NCBI GenBank assembly: GCA_902624655.1
Contig: CACNYJ010000006.1
Location: 1-52,440 of the forward strand
Direction of reading: 5' to 3'
DNA: 52,440 nucleotides
DNA from: an uncultured Thiothrix sp.
Lineage (GTDB): Bacteria; Pseudomonadota; Gammaproteobacteria; Poriferisulfidales; GCA-002705445
Below the pieces are notes generated by a model. That model made no database searches. It was not told where the DNA came from and saw only the letters and a list, made by a program, of their open reading frames with translations. Shown piece by piece: positions 44,178-52,139 of this stretch. The first letter of the stretch is position 1, and each line of letters starts with the position of its first letter. Both the position numbers and the translations under genes were made by a program.

Positions 44178-44477
44178 TTATTTTTTTCTTGAATTAAATT
44201 TATCTAATTGCTCTTTAGTCGCTTCTTTTTGATATTTTTCTTTCCAGGTATTATATGGCATGCCGTAAACTATTTCCCTAGCTTCGTCGTATGAAATTTC
44301 AATGCCCTTTTCCTTTGCTGCTGCCACATACCATTTTGATAAACAATTTCTACAAAAATCAGCTAGGTTCATTAAGTCTATATTTTGAACCTCGGTTTTT
44401 TTTTGTAAATGTTTTATTAAGGTTAAAAAAACTTCTGACTGAATTTCCATCTGCAGTTTATTATTGCTATCATTCAT
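44178..44477 (-). CDS. DUF1244 family protein
   Basis: The 99-residue protein matches DUF1244: DVQNIDLMNLA-type region (here EVQNIDLMNLADFCRNCLSKWY), then DEAREIVYGMPYNTWKEKYQ. The CRNC pair might bind a metal, but the function is unknown. Length is normal. It lies directly upstream of moeB on the minus strand (1 nt gap) and diverges from mobA. The moeB link is a local observation and may not mean shared function. Confidence 0.88.
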   Translation of the reverse strand: MNDSNNKLQMEIQSEVFLTLIKHLQKKTEVQNIDLMNLADFCRNCLSKWYVAAAKEKGIEISYDEAREIVYGMPYNTWKEKYQKEATKEQLDKFNSRKK

Positions 44478-44548
44478 AGTAGTATTTCTCCATTAATTTT
44501 GATTGTATCTATTATAAGATATTATTCTTAATTTCTACAGAGGTGTTT

Positions 44549-45130
44549 ATGTTAGAAGTAGATAATCTTTCAATTGGAATTCTAGCTGGTGGTAAAGCAA
44601 CTAGAATGAATAACCAAGATAAAGGTTTAGTTAATCTTAAAGGGAAACCCTTTATTGAAAGATTAATTGAAATTATTAAGCCACACACATCAAATATAAT
44701 TATCAACGCAAATAGAAATATTTCGGAGTATGAAAAGTATAATTATCCCGTGATTAAGGATGAAATGCTCAACTTTCAGGGCCCTTTATCAGGAATATAC
44801 ACAATGTTAAAAGCAAGTGAAAATAAGTATCTCTTTACATTGCCTTGTGATTGTCCAAATTTTAGATGGGAAGTTATCGAAACCTTCTTGAAAAATGTAA
44901 ATAAAAAAGACCTATACATAGCTCATGATCACGATAGGTCGCAGCCAGTTTTTACGCTAATTTCAAAATCAAAATTAAATTCTTTGCGAAATTTTCTAGA
45001 AAATGGCGAGAGAAAAATTGACGCATGGTACCAACAGAATGATCATGAATATATTTATTTTGAAAAAGAGAAGCGTTTCTTTGATAATATTAATACTTTA
45101 GAACAATTAAAAAAATATAATGAAGATTAA
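44549..45130 (+). CDS. mobA: Molybdenum cofactor guanylyltransferase
   Basis: I start at ATG 44549 (193 residues), 5 nt after AGAGG; an in-frame GTG at 44543 overlaps that site. The nucleotidyltransferase signature is GILAGGKATRMNNQDKGLV, followed by GPLSGIYTML and LPCDCPNF. MobA attaches GMP to molybdopterin, giving the bis-MGD cofactor used by DMSO-reductase-type enzymes such as molybdenum formate dehydrogenases. That would suit the end of the formaldehyde oxidation path. It overlaps mobB by 11 nt. Confidence 0.9.
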   Translation: MLEVDNLSIGILAGGKATRMNNQDKGLVNLKGKPFIERLIEIIKPHTSNIIINANRNISEYEKYNYPVIKDEMLNFQGPLSGIYTMLKASENKYLFTLPCDCPNFRWEVIETFLKNVNKKDLYIAHDHDRSQPVFTLISKSKLNSLRNFLENGERKIDAWYQQNDHEYIYFEKEKRFFDNINTLEQLKKYNED

Positions 45131-45638
45131 AAAAATTATAGGTTTTGCTGCTTTTAGTGGGACAGGTAAAACTACATTAATAAAAAAAATAGTTAGTATT
45201 TTAAGTGAAAAAAAATACACCGTGTCAGTCATAAAACATGCTCATCATAATTTTGACTTAGATCAACCAGGTAAAGATAGTTATGAAATTAGAAAATCAG
45301 GAGCAGAAAATATTTTAATCTCTTCGGAAAAAAGATGGGCGTTAATACATGAAAATAAGAATAATCAAGAGTTAACTCTTGAGAATCTTTTAGATATTCT
45401 GGAAAATATTGAGTCTGATATTATATTAGTTGAAGGTTTTAAAAAAGAGAATTTTCCTAAAATAGAGCTTTATAGAAAAGAAATTGGAAAAGACCTTCTT
45501 TTTTATAATGATAAAAATATAGTAGCATTTGCAACCGATGCAGATATAAATATTGAAGGAAATATAGAAAAACTTGATATAAATAATCCTCAGCAAATTG
45601 TTGATTACATAATAAAATTTCTGTCTATACAAAAATAG
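45120..45638 (+). CDS. mobB: Molybdopterin-guanine dinucleotide biosynthesis protein MobB
   Basis: The 172-residue GTPase has the P-loop GFAAFSGTGKTTLIKK, then SVIKHAHHNFDLDQPGKDSYEIRKSGA, which is diagnostic for MobB, and ILVEGFKKENFPKIELYRKE. It assists MobA in forming the MGD cofactor and is not strictly essential in E. coli. Translation is coupled to mobA (11 nt overlap). It ends 105 nt before gltA. Confidence 0.93.
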   Translation: MKIKKIIGFAAFSGTGKTTLIKKIVSILSEKKYTVSVIKHAHHNFDLDQPGKDSYEIRKSGAENILISSEKRWALIHENKNNQELTLENLLDILENIESDIILVEGFKKENFPKIELYRKEIGKDLLFYNDKNIVAFATDADINIEGNIEKLDINNPQQIVDYIIKFLSIQK

Positions 45639-45743
45639 AAGATACATAACTTAAAAAACCTACCTATATATGTTAGTATGATTTTTTCTTTGTTTTAGCA
45701 AAGATCTCGATGTAATATCCTCAATTTAACAATATATGGTGTA

Positions 45744-47042
45744 ATGGCAGACAAAAAAATCACAATTAAAGATGGACAATCTGATAATGAAATTGATCTT
45801 CCTGTGTTAGACTCAATTTTAGGCCCTGATGTAGTTGATATTCGTTCACTTGAAAAAAATCTAGGCTATTTATCGCACGATCCTGGCTTTATTGCTACAT
45901 CTAGCTGCGAAAGTAAAATTACATTTATAGATGGAAATGAGGGTAAGTTATGGTACCGAGGATATCCAATTGAGGAGCTTGCTAAAAAAAGTAATTTTTT
46001 AGAAACAGCTTACCTTTTATTAAACGATAAATTACCAAATAAAACAGAGCTTCAATCCTTTTCGAGCGATATCTCAAATGGTTATTACGTTGACGAATCA
46101 GTTAAAAAAATAATTAAAGTTTTTAACAAAGATAGCCACCCAATGGCAATAATGTCAGCATGTTTAAGCTACCTATCTGCTAAATATCACAATGAGATAA
46201 ATATTCAAGATATTGAATACAGATATAAATCCACAATTAATCTTATTTCAGGAGTGCCGATAATATCTGCTTGGATATTAAATTTTATTAATGGAAAAGA
46301 TTTTACTAAGCCAAACAAATCATTATCGATAGCAGGAAATTTTATAAATATGGCTTTCTCAAATCTTAATGATGATCAAAAAAAGCTTTCATCCAGAGCC
46401 ATGGATGTAATTTTTCTATTACACGCTGACCATGAGCAAAACGCCTCAACTTCAACAGTAAGGCTCTCTGGAAGCTCTGAAACAAGCCCATATGCTGCAA
46501 TTGCAGCTGGAATATCTACTTTATGGGGCCCAACTCATGGCGGCGCAAATGAAGCGGTTATTAACATGCTTGAGGAAATAAAAAACTCAGATAAAGATGT
46601 TGAATATTATATTGATCAAGCAAAAGACAAAGAAAATCCATTTAGATTAATGGGTTTTGGCCATAGAATTTACAAGAATTACGATCCAAGAGCAAAAATT
46701 ATACAAGAAATAGCACACGAATATCTTCAAAAACTTGATAGTAGCAATCCTAATAAACCACTCTTCGACATAGCAATGGAACTGGAAAAATACGCCCTTG
46801 AAGACGAATACTTTGTTTCAAGAAAATTATACCCGAATGTTGATTTTTACTCGGGCATTGTACTAAAAGCTATTGGTATTCCACAATGTATGTATACAGT
46901 TATTTTTGCTCTAGCAAGAACAGTTGGATGGGTTGCTCATTGGAATGAAATGATTGAGGATAAAAACTTTAGAATTGGAAGACCGAGACAGCTTTATACA
47001 GGAAAAGATAAAACAAGTTATAAAGATATTGAGGAACGCTAA
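45744..47042 (+). CDS. gltA: Citrate synthase (type II, hexameric family)
   Basis: The 432-residue length and ordered motifs are those of Gram-negative type II citrate synthase. They are LDSILGPDVVDIR and the short FIDGNEGKLWYRGYPIEEL at the N-terminus, HADHEQNASTSTVRL, GPTHGGANEAV, GFGHRIYKNYDPRA and the catalytic Asp in YPNVDFYSG. It condenses oxaloacetate and acetyl-CoA. It is transcribed alone after a 105-nt gap, and its end overlaps the convergent metX-like gene by 4 nt. Confidence 0.97.
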   Translation: MADKKITIKDGQSDNEIDLPVLDSILGPDVVDIRSLEKNLGYLSHDPGFIATSSCESKITFIDGNEGKLWYRGYPIEELAKKSNFLETAYLLLNDKLPNKTELQSFSSDISNGYYVDESVKKIIKVFNKDSHPMAIMSACLSYLSAKYHNEINIQDIEYRYKSTINLISGVPIISAWILNFINGKDFTKPNKSLSIAGNFINMAFSNLNDDQKKLSSRAMDVIFLLHADHEQNASTSTVRLSGSSETSPYAAIAAGISTLWGPTHGGANEAVINMLEEIKNSDKDVEYYIDQAKDKENPFRLMGFGHRIYKNYDPRAKIIQEIAHEYLQKLDSSNPNKPLFDIAMELEKYALEDEYFVSRKLYPNVDFYSGIVLKAIGIPQCMYTVIFALARTVGWVAHWNEMIEDKNFRIGRPRQLYTGKDKTSYKDIEER

Positions 47043-48160
47043 TCTTTAAAAAAATCAGAAATAACTTCTGAAAACCTTTCTTCATCAACTAAAAAAGAAT
47101 CATGTCCCTGAATTGAGTCTAATTTTTTAAAAGAATAGTTCTTTTTTGCTTTTTCAAAACCGTCAGCAAGCTCTTTTTGTTGATCAATAGGAAACAAAAT
47201 ATCCGATTTAACTCCAATAATTAGGTTTCTCTTCGTATGTATCTTTGCCAAACCGGCGTTAACTGTACCTCCATGTTCAGCGACATCAAAAAGATCCATT
47301 GCTCTCGATAAATACAGATAGCAATTTGGATCAAACATTGAGATAAACTTTTCTGAATTGTGATCTAAGTAACTCTCAACTTCAAACTCAATATCAAACA
47401 TTTTTTGACCCTCTTTTTTCTTTATCCTTGCTCTATTAAATCTTTCTCGCCATTCGTTAGCGGCACGATAAGACATCAAACCAAGTTTTCTAGCAAGCTT
47501 CATTCCATTTAAAGGGGCTGAATCTTTTGTGTAATTTCCTTTTTCCCATTTTGGATCACTTCTTATTAACTCTCTTTGTAAAGATCTTATTGATATTGTA
47601 AACGGCAATGCTCTTGCGGCGGCAGATATTATAATTAAATTTGATAAATCTTTCGGGTAAAGTAAAGCATAGGCGAGAGCCGTCATCCCACCCATAGATG
47701 GGCCAATTACGGTGTGTGCTTTATCAATTCCAAGCGATATGAGAACCATGTGGCCAGCCTTAGCTATATCTTCAATAGAAAGTTCTGGAAATTTTGTCCC
47801 ATAAATATTACCCGTTTCTTTATCGAGGGTTGCTGGAGATGTCGAACCAAAGCAACTTCCAAGTGAATTTATGCATATAACAAAATATTTATTTGTATCG
47901 ATAGGTTTATTAGGACCAATCATATATTCCCACCACCCTGCCTCTTTATTAATGTTTGAGGATGCCGCATGTGATGATGGTGAAAGACCTGTAAATATTA
48001 AAATTGCATTATCATTATTTATTGAAAGCTCACCCCAGGTTTCATAGGCGATTTCAACGTTATTTAATACTCCGCCTTTAAACATTTTAAAACCTGTGCT
48101 TCCGTAATCGCTCGGAAGTTTTGCAATTTTTATACCTTTAACCTGAAAATCGTTTGACAT
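47039..48160 (-). CDS. MetX-family acyltransferase, probably serine O-succinyltransferase type
   Basis: The 373-residue alpha/beta-hydrolase acyltransferase has TGLSPSSHAASS, INSLGSCFGSTSPAT, the nucleophile GPSMGGMTALAYA, the Asp in ILFPIDQQKEL, and the His in IQGHDSFLVDE. MetX enzymes acylate homoserine with acetyl- or succinyl-CoA; a subgroup in xanthomonads acylates serine instead. The segments RSLQRELIRSDPKW and NCYLYLSRAMDLFDVAEHGG resemble that subgroup as I remember it, so cysteine synthesis via O-succinylserine is possible. A simple homoserine O-acetyltransferase annotation would be the conservative alternative. Confidence 0.8.
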   Translation of the reverse strand: MSNDFQVKGIKIAKLPSDYGSTGFKMFKGGVLNNVEIAYETWGELSINNDNAILIFTGLSPSSHAASSNINKEAGWWEYMIGPNKPIDTNKYFVICINSLGSCFGSTSPATLDKETGNIYGTKFPELSIEDIAKAGHMVLISLGIDKAHTVIGPSMGGMTALAYALLYPKDLSNLIIISAAARALPFTISIRSLQRELIRSDPKWEKGNYTKDSAPLNGMKLARKLGLMSYRAANEWRERFNRARIKKKEGQKMFDIEFEVESYLDHNSEKFISMFDPNCYLYLSRAMDLFDVAEHGGTVNAGLAKIHTKRNLIIGVKSDILFPIDQQKELADGFEKAKKNYSFKKLDSIQGHDSFLVDEERFSEVISDFFKD

Positions 48161-48189
48161 AAAACCTAATCTTAAAAAATTTTTATGAA

Positions 48190-48432
48190 TTATACTTCAG
48201 AGTGATAATCAAATGAATAGCCTTTATTTAAGCAATTTTTTAACCATAAATGTAAGAAGTAATTTTTATACCATTTGCTCAGCCTAATATCATGAAAACT
48301 TTGAATATTATTTACTGGTATCCCTTTCCTATGTTTATTTAAATCAAGGATTTCAACCTGTTTTGAGTCAAAATAAATTTTTAAGGAGACATAATCGATA
48401 AATTTATTTCCAGGAAAGAAAATTATTTTTGC
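48190..48432 (-). pseudogene. Start-less 80-codon open frame, likely gene remnant
   Basis: In the 481-nt gap between metX and cspA, the minus strand stays open for 80 codons from a TAA (48433-48435) to a TAA (48190-48192). It has no ATG, GTG or TTG in frame. The translation looks protein-like (for example FFPGNKFIDYVSLKIYF and DIRLSKWYKNYFLHLWLKN) with a C-terminal YHSEV. In DNA of this composition such a run is unlikely by chance (a rough estimate is well under 1% per frame). I do not recognise the family. A decayed or truncated gene, or use of a rare start such as ATT or ATA, would explain it. I see nothing else in 48471-48641. Confidence 0.45.
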
Positions 48433-48448
48433 TTACAGAATTTGTATG

Positions 48449-48470
48449 TATACCTACGTTCATAGGTATA
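48449..48470. promoter_or_regulatory. Operator-like palindrome
   Basis: TATACCTA (48449-48456) and TAGGTATA (48463-48470) are perfect inverted 8-mers around CGTTCA. The site lies 17 nt before the start-less frame and about 170 nt after cspA. Symmetry and spacing fit a dimeric regulator site, but it is also a possible weak hairpin; no regulator is encoded next to it. Confidence 0.35.
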
Positions 48471-48641
48471 ATAATACACATCAAAAACTTTACTGTCTAT
48501 TTGTATGAAATTAAAAATTAGAAAAAAAGCAGCGTATTGTTAATTCTAACAATAATTTTAAAGATAAATGATGATTAGATTTTAAAATGAATAAAAGCTA
48601 ACTCTTGATCTTTTTTAATTCTTAAAACTAGTTTGATTTAG

Positions 48642-48857
48642 TTATTTAGCTTCTACATCTGTAGCAGTTAAACCTTTTTCACTCTCAGTTACAGTAAATT
48701 CAACAGCTTGCCCTTCTTTAAGTGTTCTGTATCCGTCACCTTCAATCTTAATTGCACCGAAGTGAACAAAAACATCTTTTCCGCTTTCTCGTTGAATAAA
48801 CCCGTAACCTTTTGAATCGTTAAACCATTTAACTGTACCGGTTTCTCTATCTGACAT
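48642..48857 (-). CDS. cspA: Cold-shock-domain protein
   Basis: The 71-residue protein is a CspA-type RNA/DNA chaperone. It has [16 protein letters not shown] with RNP1 (KGYGFI), RNP2 (VFVHF), and the strand [11 protein letters not shown]. Length is close to E. coli CspA. It lies 78 nt after sdhE on the same strand; the AT-rich gap may hold its own promoter, since cold-shock genes usually have long leaders, but I do not see a clear one. The family member name (CspA, C, D or E) is not resolvable. Confidence 0.95.
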   Translation of the reverse strand: MSDRETGTVKWFNDSKGYGFIQRESGKDVFVHFGAIKIEGDGYRTLKEGQAVEFTVTESEKGLTATDVEAK

Positions 48858-48935
48858 ATTATTCTTCTATATGTTTATTAATCAAAAAAAAGTTATCGTT
48901 AAAAACAAAACCTTTTTAGCTATATAGAGAATAAA

Positions 48936-49181
48936 TCAATTTTGATTTAAACTCATATTACGTATCATATCAGCAATTTCATTTACTGCAATGTCTTTTG
49001 AAGAAATTTTATTTAAAAGTAAATCGTAAATTGTTGGGTCCTCAAGTGATAATAATTTGACAAATGCTTCTTTATGAGTGATGGAAACACTATGATAACA
49101 ATTATTAAAGAAACCATTCATTAGCATGTCGAGTTCTTTAGTGCCTCTTCTGCATTTCCAAATAATTTCTTTTTCGTCCAT
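48936..49181 (-). CDS. sdhE: FAD assembly factor SdhE
   Basis: The 81-residue protein matches SdhE/SDH5. The conserved RGxxELD motif is RRGTKELDMLMNGF near residue 12. The later LLSLEDPTIYDLLL is also family-typical. It promotes covalent attachment of FAD to SdhA and so matures complex II. It follows sdhB with a 2-nt gap, the normal place in proteobacterial sdh operons. Confidence 0.95.
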   Translation of the reverse strand: MDEKEIIWKCRRGTKELDMLMNGFFNNCYHSVSITHKEAFVKLLSLEDPTIYDLLLNKISSKDIAVNEIADMIRNMSLNQN

Positions 49182-49183
49182 AC

Positions 49184-49969
49184 TTAAATTTTATTTGAAA
49201 CCATCAAAGATTTAATTTTTGCAATTTGTTTTGCTGGATTTAAACCTTTAGGGCACGCGTTTGTGCAGTTCATAATTGTATGGCATTTATAAAGTTTAAA
49301 TGTATCTTCTAACCTCTCAAGCCTTTCTTTTTGGTGTTCGTCTCTTGAGTCAGCTATCCATCTATAAGCTTGCATTAATGTTGCGGGTCCAAGATATTTG
49401 TCACTATTCCACCAATAGCTTGGACAACTTGTTGAACAGCAAGCACAAAGAATACATTCATCTGAACCATCTAATTCTGCAAGCTCTTCTTTTGATTGAA
49501 GTCTTTCAGTTGTAAGATCTTCTGGCTCATCTGCTTGAAGCCAAGGCTGAACAGATTCATATTGTTTGTAAAAATTTGATAAATCTGTGACTAAGTCTTT
49601 TACAACTGGCATATGAGGTAGCGGGTAAATTTTAATATCACCTTTAACTTCGTCTATACTTTTTGTGCAAGCTAAAGCATTTCTACCATCGATGTTCATA
49701 GAACATGATCCACAAATTCCTTCTCTGCAAGATCTTCTAAAAGTAATTGTGGTATCAATTTCATTTTTTATTTTTAATAATGCATCAAGTATCATTGGCC
49801 CACAATCTGTGGTGTCAATTTCATATGTATCGACTCTTGGATTCTTTTCGTCATCGGGATCATACCGGTAAATTTTGAACTTCCTTATGTTCTTTTCATC
49901 AGCGCCTTCGCACTTGAAATATTTTCCAGTTTTAACTATAGAATTTAATGGTAATGTAAACTCAGCCAT
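49184..49969 (-). CDS. sdhB: Succinate dehydrogenase iron-sulfur subunit
   Basis: The 261-residue subunit carries the [2Fe-2S] site [21 protein letters not shown], the [4Fe-4S] ligands [13 protein letters not shown] and the [3Fe-4S] ligands [17 protein letters not shown] after CPS and the His in CHTIMNC correspond to the quinone-site residues known for E. coli SdhB. It passes electrons from SdhA to quinone at the membrane. It is the fourth gene of sdhCDABE, 2 nt after sdhA. All expected ligands are present. Confidence 0.97.
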   Translation of the reverse strand: MAEFTLPLNSIVKTGKYFKCEGADEKNIRKFKIYRYDPDDEKNPRVDTYEIDTTDCGPMILDALLKIKNEIDTTITFRRSCREGICGSCSMNIDGRNALACTKSIDEVKGDIKIYPLPHMPVVKDLVTDLSNFYKQYESVQPWLQADEPEDLTTERLQSKEELAELDGSDECILCACCSTSCPSYWWNSDKYLGPATLMQAYRWIADSRDEHQKERLERLEDTFKLYKCHTIMNCTNACPKGLNPAKQIAKIKSLMVSNKI

Positions 49970-49971
49970 TA

Positions 49972-51762
49972 TTAATAAACCCTCTTCTTGGGTGGTACTG
50001 CTTCAACTTCATCCGTTAAAGTTGTCAAAATAACTCTTCTGTAACATATATCTACTATACCACTATCATCTATTGATGCAATTGTATGTTTAAGCCACTC
50101 CTTATCGTTTCTATCAGGAAAATCGTCTCTCGCATGCGCGCCTCTAGATTCCTTTCTGTTATATGCTGACTCAACAGAGACAATAGACTGAGTTATCAGA
50201 TTTTCTAATTCTAAGGTTTCTAATAACTCTGTATTCCACTTTAAAGAATTATCGTTCAGATTTATATCAGAAAAATCTTTGTATATTGAGTGAATATTTT
50301 TTCTACCCTCCTCTAATGTTTCTTCGGTTCTGAAAACAGCGACACTCTTCTGATTTTCTTTTTGTAATTTTGACCTTAATTGTGATGGGTTATGTGTTCC
50401 TGAGGAAAACCTTGTTTTATCAAGTCGAGATACAATTTTATCTAATGATTCTTTGTTGGAATCAGGATGCTTTTCTCCTGTTTTTACAAGTTTTGAGGCC
50501 TGTTTAGCAGCAGCTCTTCCAAATACAATCAAGTCTAGTAACGAATTTGAGCCTAATCTATTGGCACCATGAACAGATACACAAGCTGTTTCTCCAATTG
50601 CCATCAATCCGGGGACAATAGTTTCTTCTTCTTCATTTTTTGGTATCACAACTTCCCCAAAATAATTTGTGGGTATTCCCCCCATGTTGTAATGAACTGT
50701 AGGTATTACAGGAATTGGCGCTTTTGTAACATCAACACCAGCGAAAATTCTTGCTGACTCAGCAATACCTGGAAGTTTTTCATTTATTACATCTTTACCT
50801 AAATGCTCTAGATGAAGTTCAATATGATCTTTATCCTTTCCAACACCTCTGCCTTCATTAATCTCTATTGTCATCGATCTGCTTACAACATCTCTTGATG
50901 CAAGATCTTTTGCGTTTGGCGCGTATCTTTCCATGAATCTCTCGCCATCAGAATTTGTAAGGTACCCACCTTCACCTCTTGATCCCTCAGTAATAAGACA
51001 ACCTGCTCCGTAAATTCCCGTTGGATGAAACTGAGTAAACTCCATATCTTGAAGAGGTATTCCCGCTCTTTGTGCCATACCGCTTCCATCACCAGTACAT
51101 GTGTGGGCTGAAGTTGCAGAAAAATATGCTCTTCCATAACCGCCAGTTGCAAGTAATGTTACATGTCCTTTGAACAAGTGGAGTTTCCCGCTAGCAAGAT
51201 CTATTGCAACAACGCCAGTACATTTTCCGTCGTTCATTACTAAATCAATTGCAAAATACTCTATAAAAAATTCTGCTTTGTATTTGAGAGATTGTTGGTA
51301 AAGGGTGTGCAAGATAGAGTGGCCTGTTCTGTCTGCAGCAGCACATGTCCTTTGAGCTGTTCCATCACCATAATGAGTTGTCATTCCACCAAATGGTCTT
51401 TGATAAATCTTCCCCGCTTCTGTTCTTGAGAATGGAACCCCGTAATGTTCCAATTCAATAACTGATGGTATTGCTTCCCTACACATATATTCGATCGCAT
51501 CTTGATCACCTAGCCAGTCAGAACCTTTTATTGTGTCGTACATGTGCCAACGCCAATCATCTTCGCCCATATTTCCAAGAGCAGCACTCATTCCTCCCTG
51601 AGCTGCAACTGTATGGCTTCTTGTAGGAAAAACTTTTGTAATACATGCAGTTTTTAAACCTTCTGTAGCCATTCCAAGTGTGGCGCGTAATCCTGAACCA
51701 CCAGCACCTACAACTATTACATCATATTCATGGACAGTCATTTCGTAATCATTTTTATTCAT
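49972..51762 (-). CDS. sdhA: Succinate dehydrogenase flavoprotein subunit
   Basis: The 596-residue flavoprotein oxidises succinate to fumarate. [16 protein letters not shown] is the FAD motif, and [14 protein letters not shown] holds the His that binds FAD covalently. Active-site segments are [15 protein letters not shown] and [12 protein letters not shown], plus [13 protein letters not shown] near the C-terminus. The length and segments such as [23 protein letters not shown] resemble the mitochondrial/alphaproteobacterial and xanthomonad type more than E. coli SdhA. It follows sdhD directly (ATG adjoining the stop). Confidence 0.97.
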   Translation of the reverse strand: MNKNDYEMTVHEYDVIVVGAGGSGLRATLGMATEGLKTACITKVFPTRSHTVAAQGGMSAALGNMGEDDWRWHMYDTIKGSDWLGDQDAIEYMCREAIPSVIELEHYGVPFSRTEAGKIYQRPFGGMTTHYGDGTAQRTCAAADRTGHSILHTLYQQSLKYKAEFFIEYFAIDLVMNDGKCTGVVAIDLASGKLHLFKGHVTLLATGGYGRAYFSATSAHTCTGDGSGMAQRAGIPLQDMEFTQFHPTGIYGAGCLITEGSRGEGGYLTNSDGERFMERYAPNAKDLASRDVVSRSMTIEINEGRGVGKDKDHIELHLEHLGKDVINEKLPGIAESARIFAGVDVTKAPIPVIPTVHYNMGGIPTNYFGEVVIPKNEEEETIVPGLMAIGETACVSVHGANRLGSNSLLDLIVFGRAAAKQASKLVKTGEKHPDSNKESLDKIVSRLDKTRFSSGTHNPSQLRSKLQKENQKSVAVFRTEETLEEGRKNIHSIYKDFSDINLNDNSLKWNTELLETLELENLITQSIVSVESAYNRKESRGAHARDDFPDRNDKEWLKHTIASIDDSGIVDICYRRVILTTLTDEVEAVPPKKRVY

Positions 51763-52116
51763 CTAGAGCTGTACTCCAAAGTAAATTTTTGCAATAGCAA
51801 TTAAACCCAAAAATGCTAGGAAATAATAGATAATATTTACAAGCTTTATATAGAAATCTCTAAACTTGATGGTAGAAATATAATCCTCCAATATTACTTG
51901 TATCCCCAGCTGAAAGTGTCGAGCCGAAATTATAATTAAAATTGAAAGTAAAATATAGTTTGGGGTACGACTAATCCAAAGGACCATATTTTCATGAGTA
52001 ATTTCAGGAATAAGGCTTAAGGAATATATAATCCAAAGAGCTAGTGGGAAGAAAAGGATAGTAGAAAATCTATGGTATAACCAATGTTTTTTTCCATGTA
52101 AAACTTTTAATAGCAA
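51763..52116 (-). CDS. sdhD: Succinate dehydrogenase membrane anchor SdhD
   Basis: The 117-residue protein has three hydrophobic helices. The first codon is TTG (52114-52116), supported by GAGGAG eight bases upstream; translation would begin with Met. ISARHFQLGIQVILEDY holds His67, which aligns with the haem-b ligand His71 of E. coli SdhD, and Asp78-Tyr79, which align with the quinone-site Asp82-Tyr83. It anchors the SdhAB dimer and takes part in quinone reduction. It begins 23 nt after sdhC and adjoins sdhA. Confidence 0.9.
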   Translation of the reverse strand: MLLKVLHGKKHWLYHRFSTILFFPLALWIIYSLSLIPEITHENMVLWISRTPNYILLSILIIISARHFQLGIQVILEDYISTIKFRDFYIKLVNIIYYFLAFLGLIAIAKIYFGVQL

Positions 52117-52139
52117 CTTTAATTCTCCTCTTGCTTATT

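Noticed and set aside
48870-48950. AAATCA-N4-TGATTT symmetric element at the sdhE stop as a regulatory site or terminator
   Set aside because: Only A/T-rich short arms without G+C or a clear T-run; expected by chance in this DNA.
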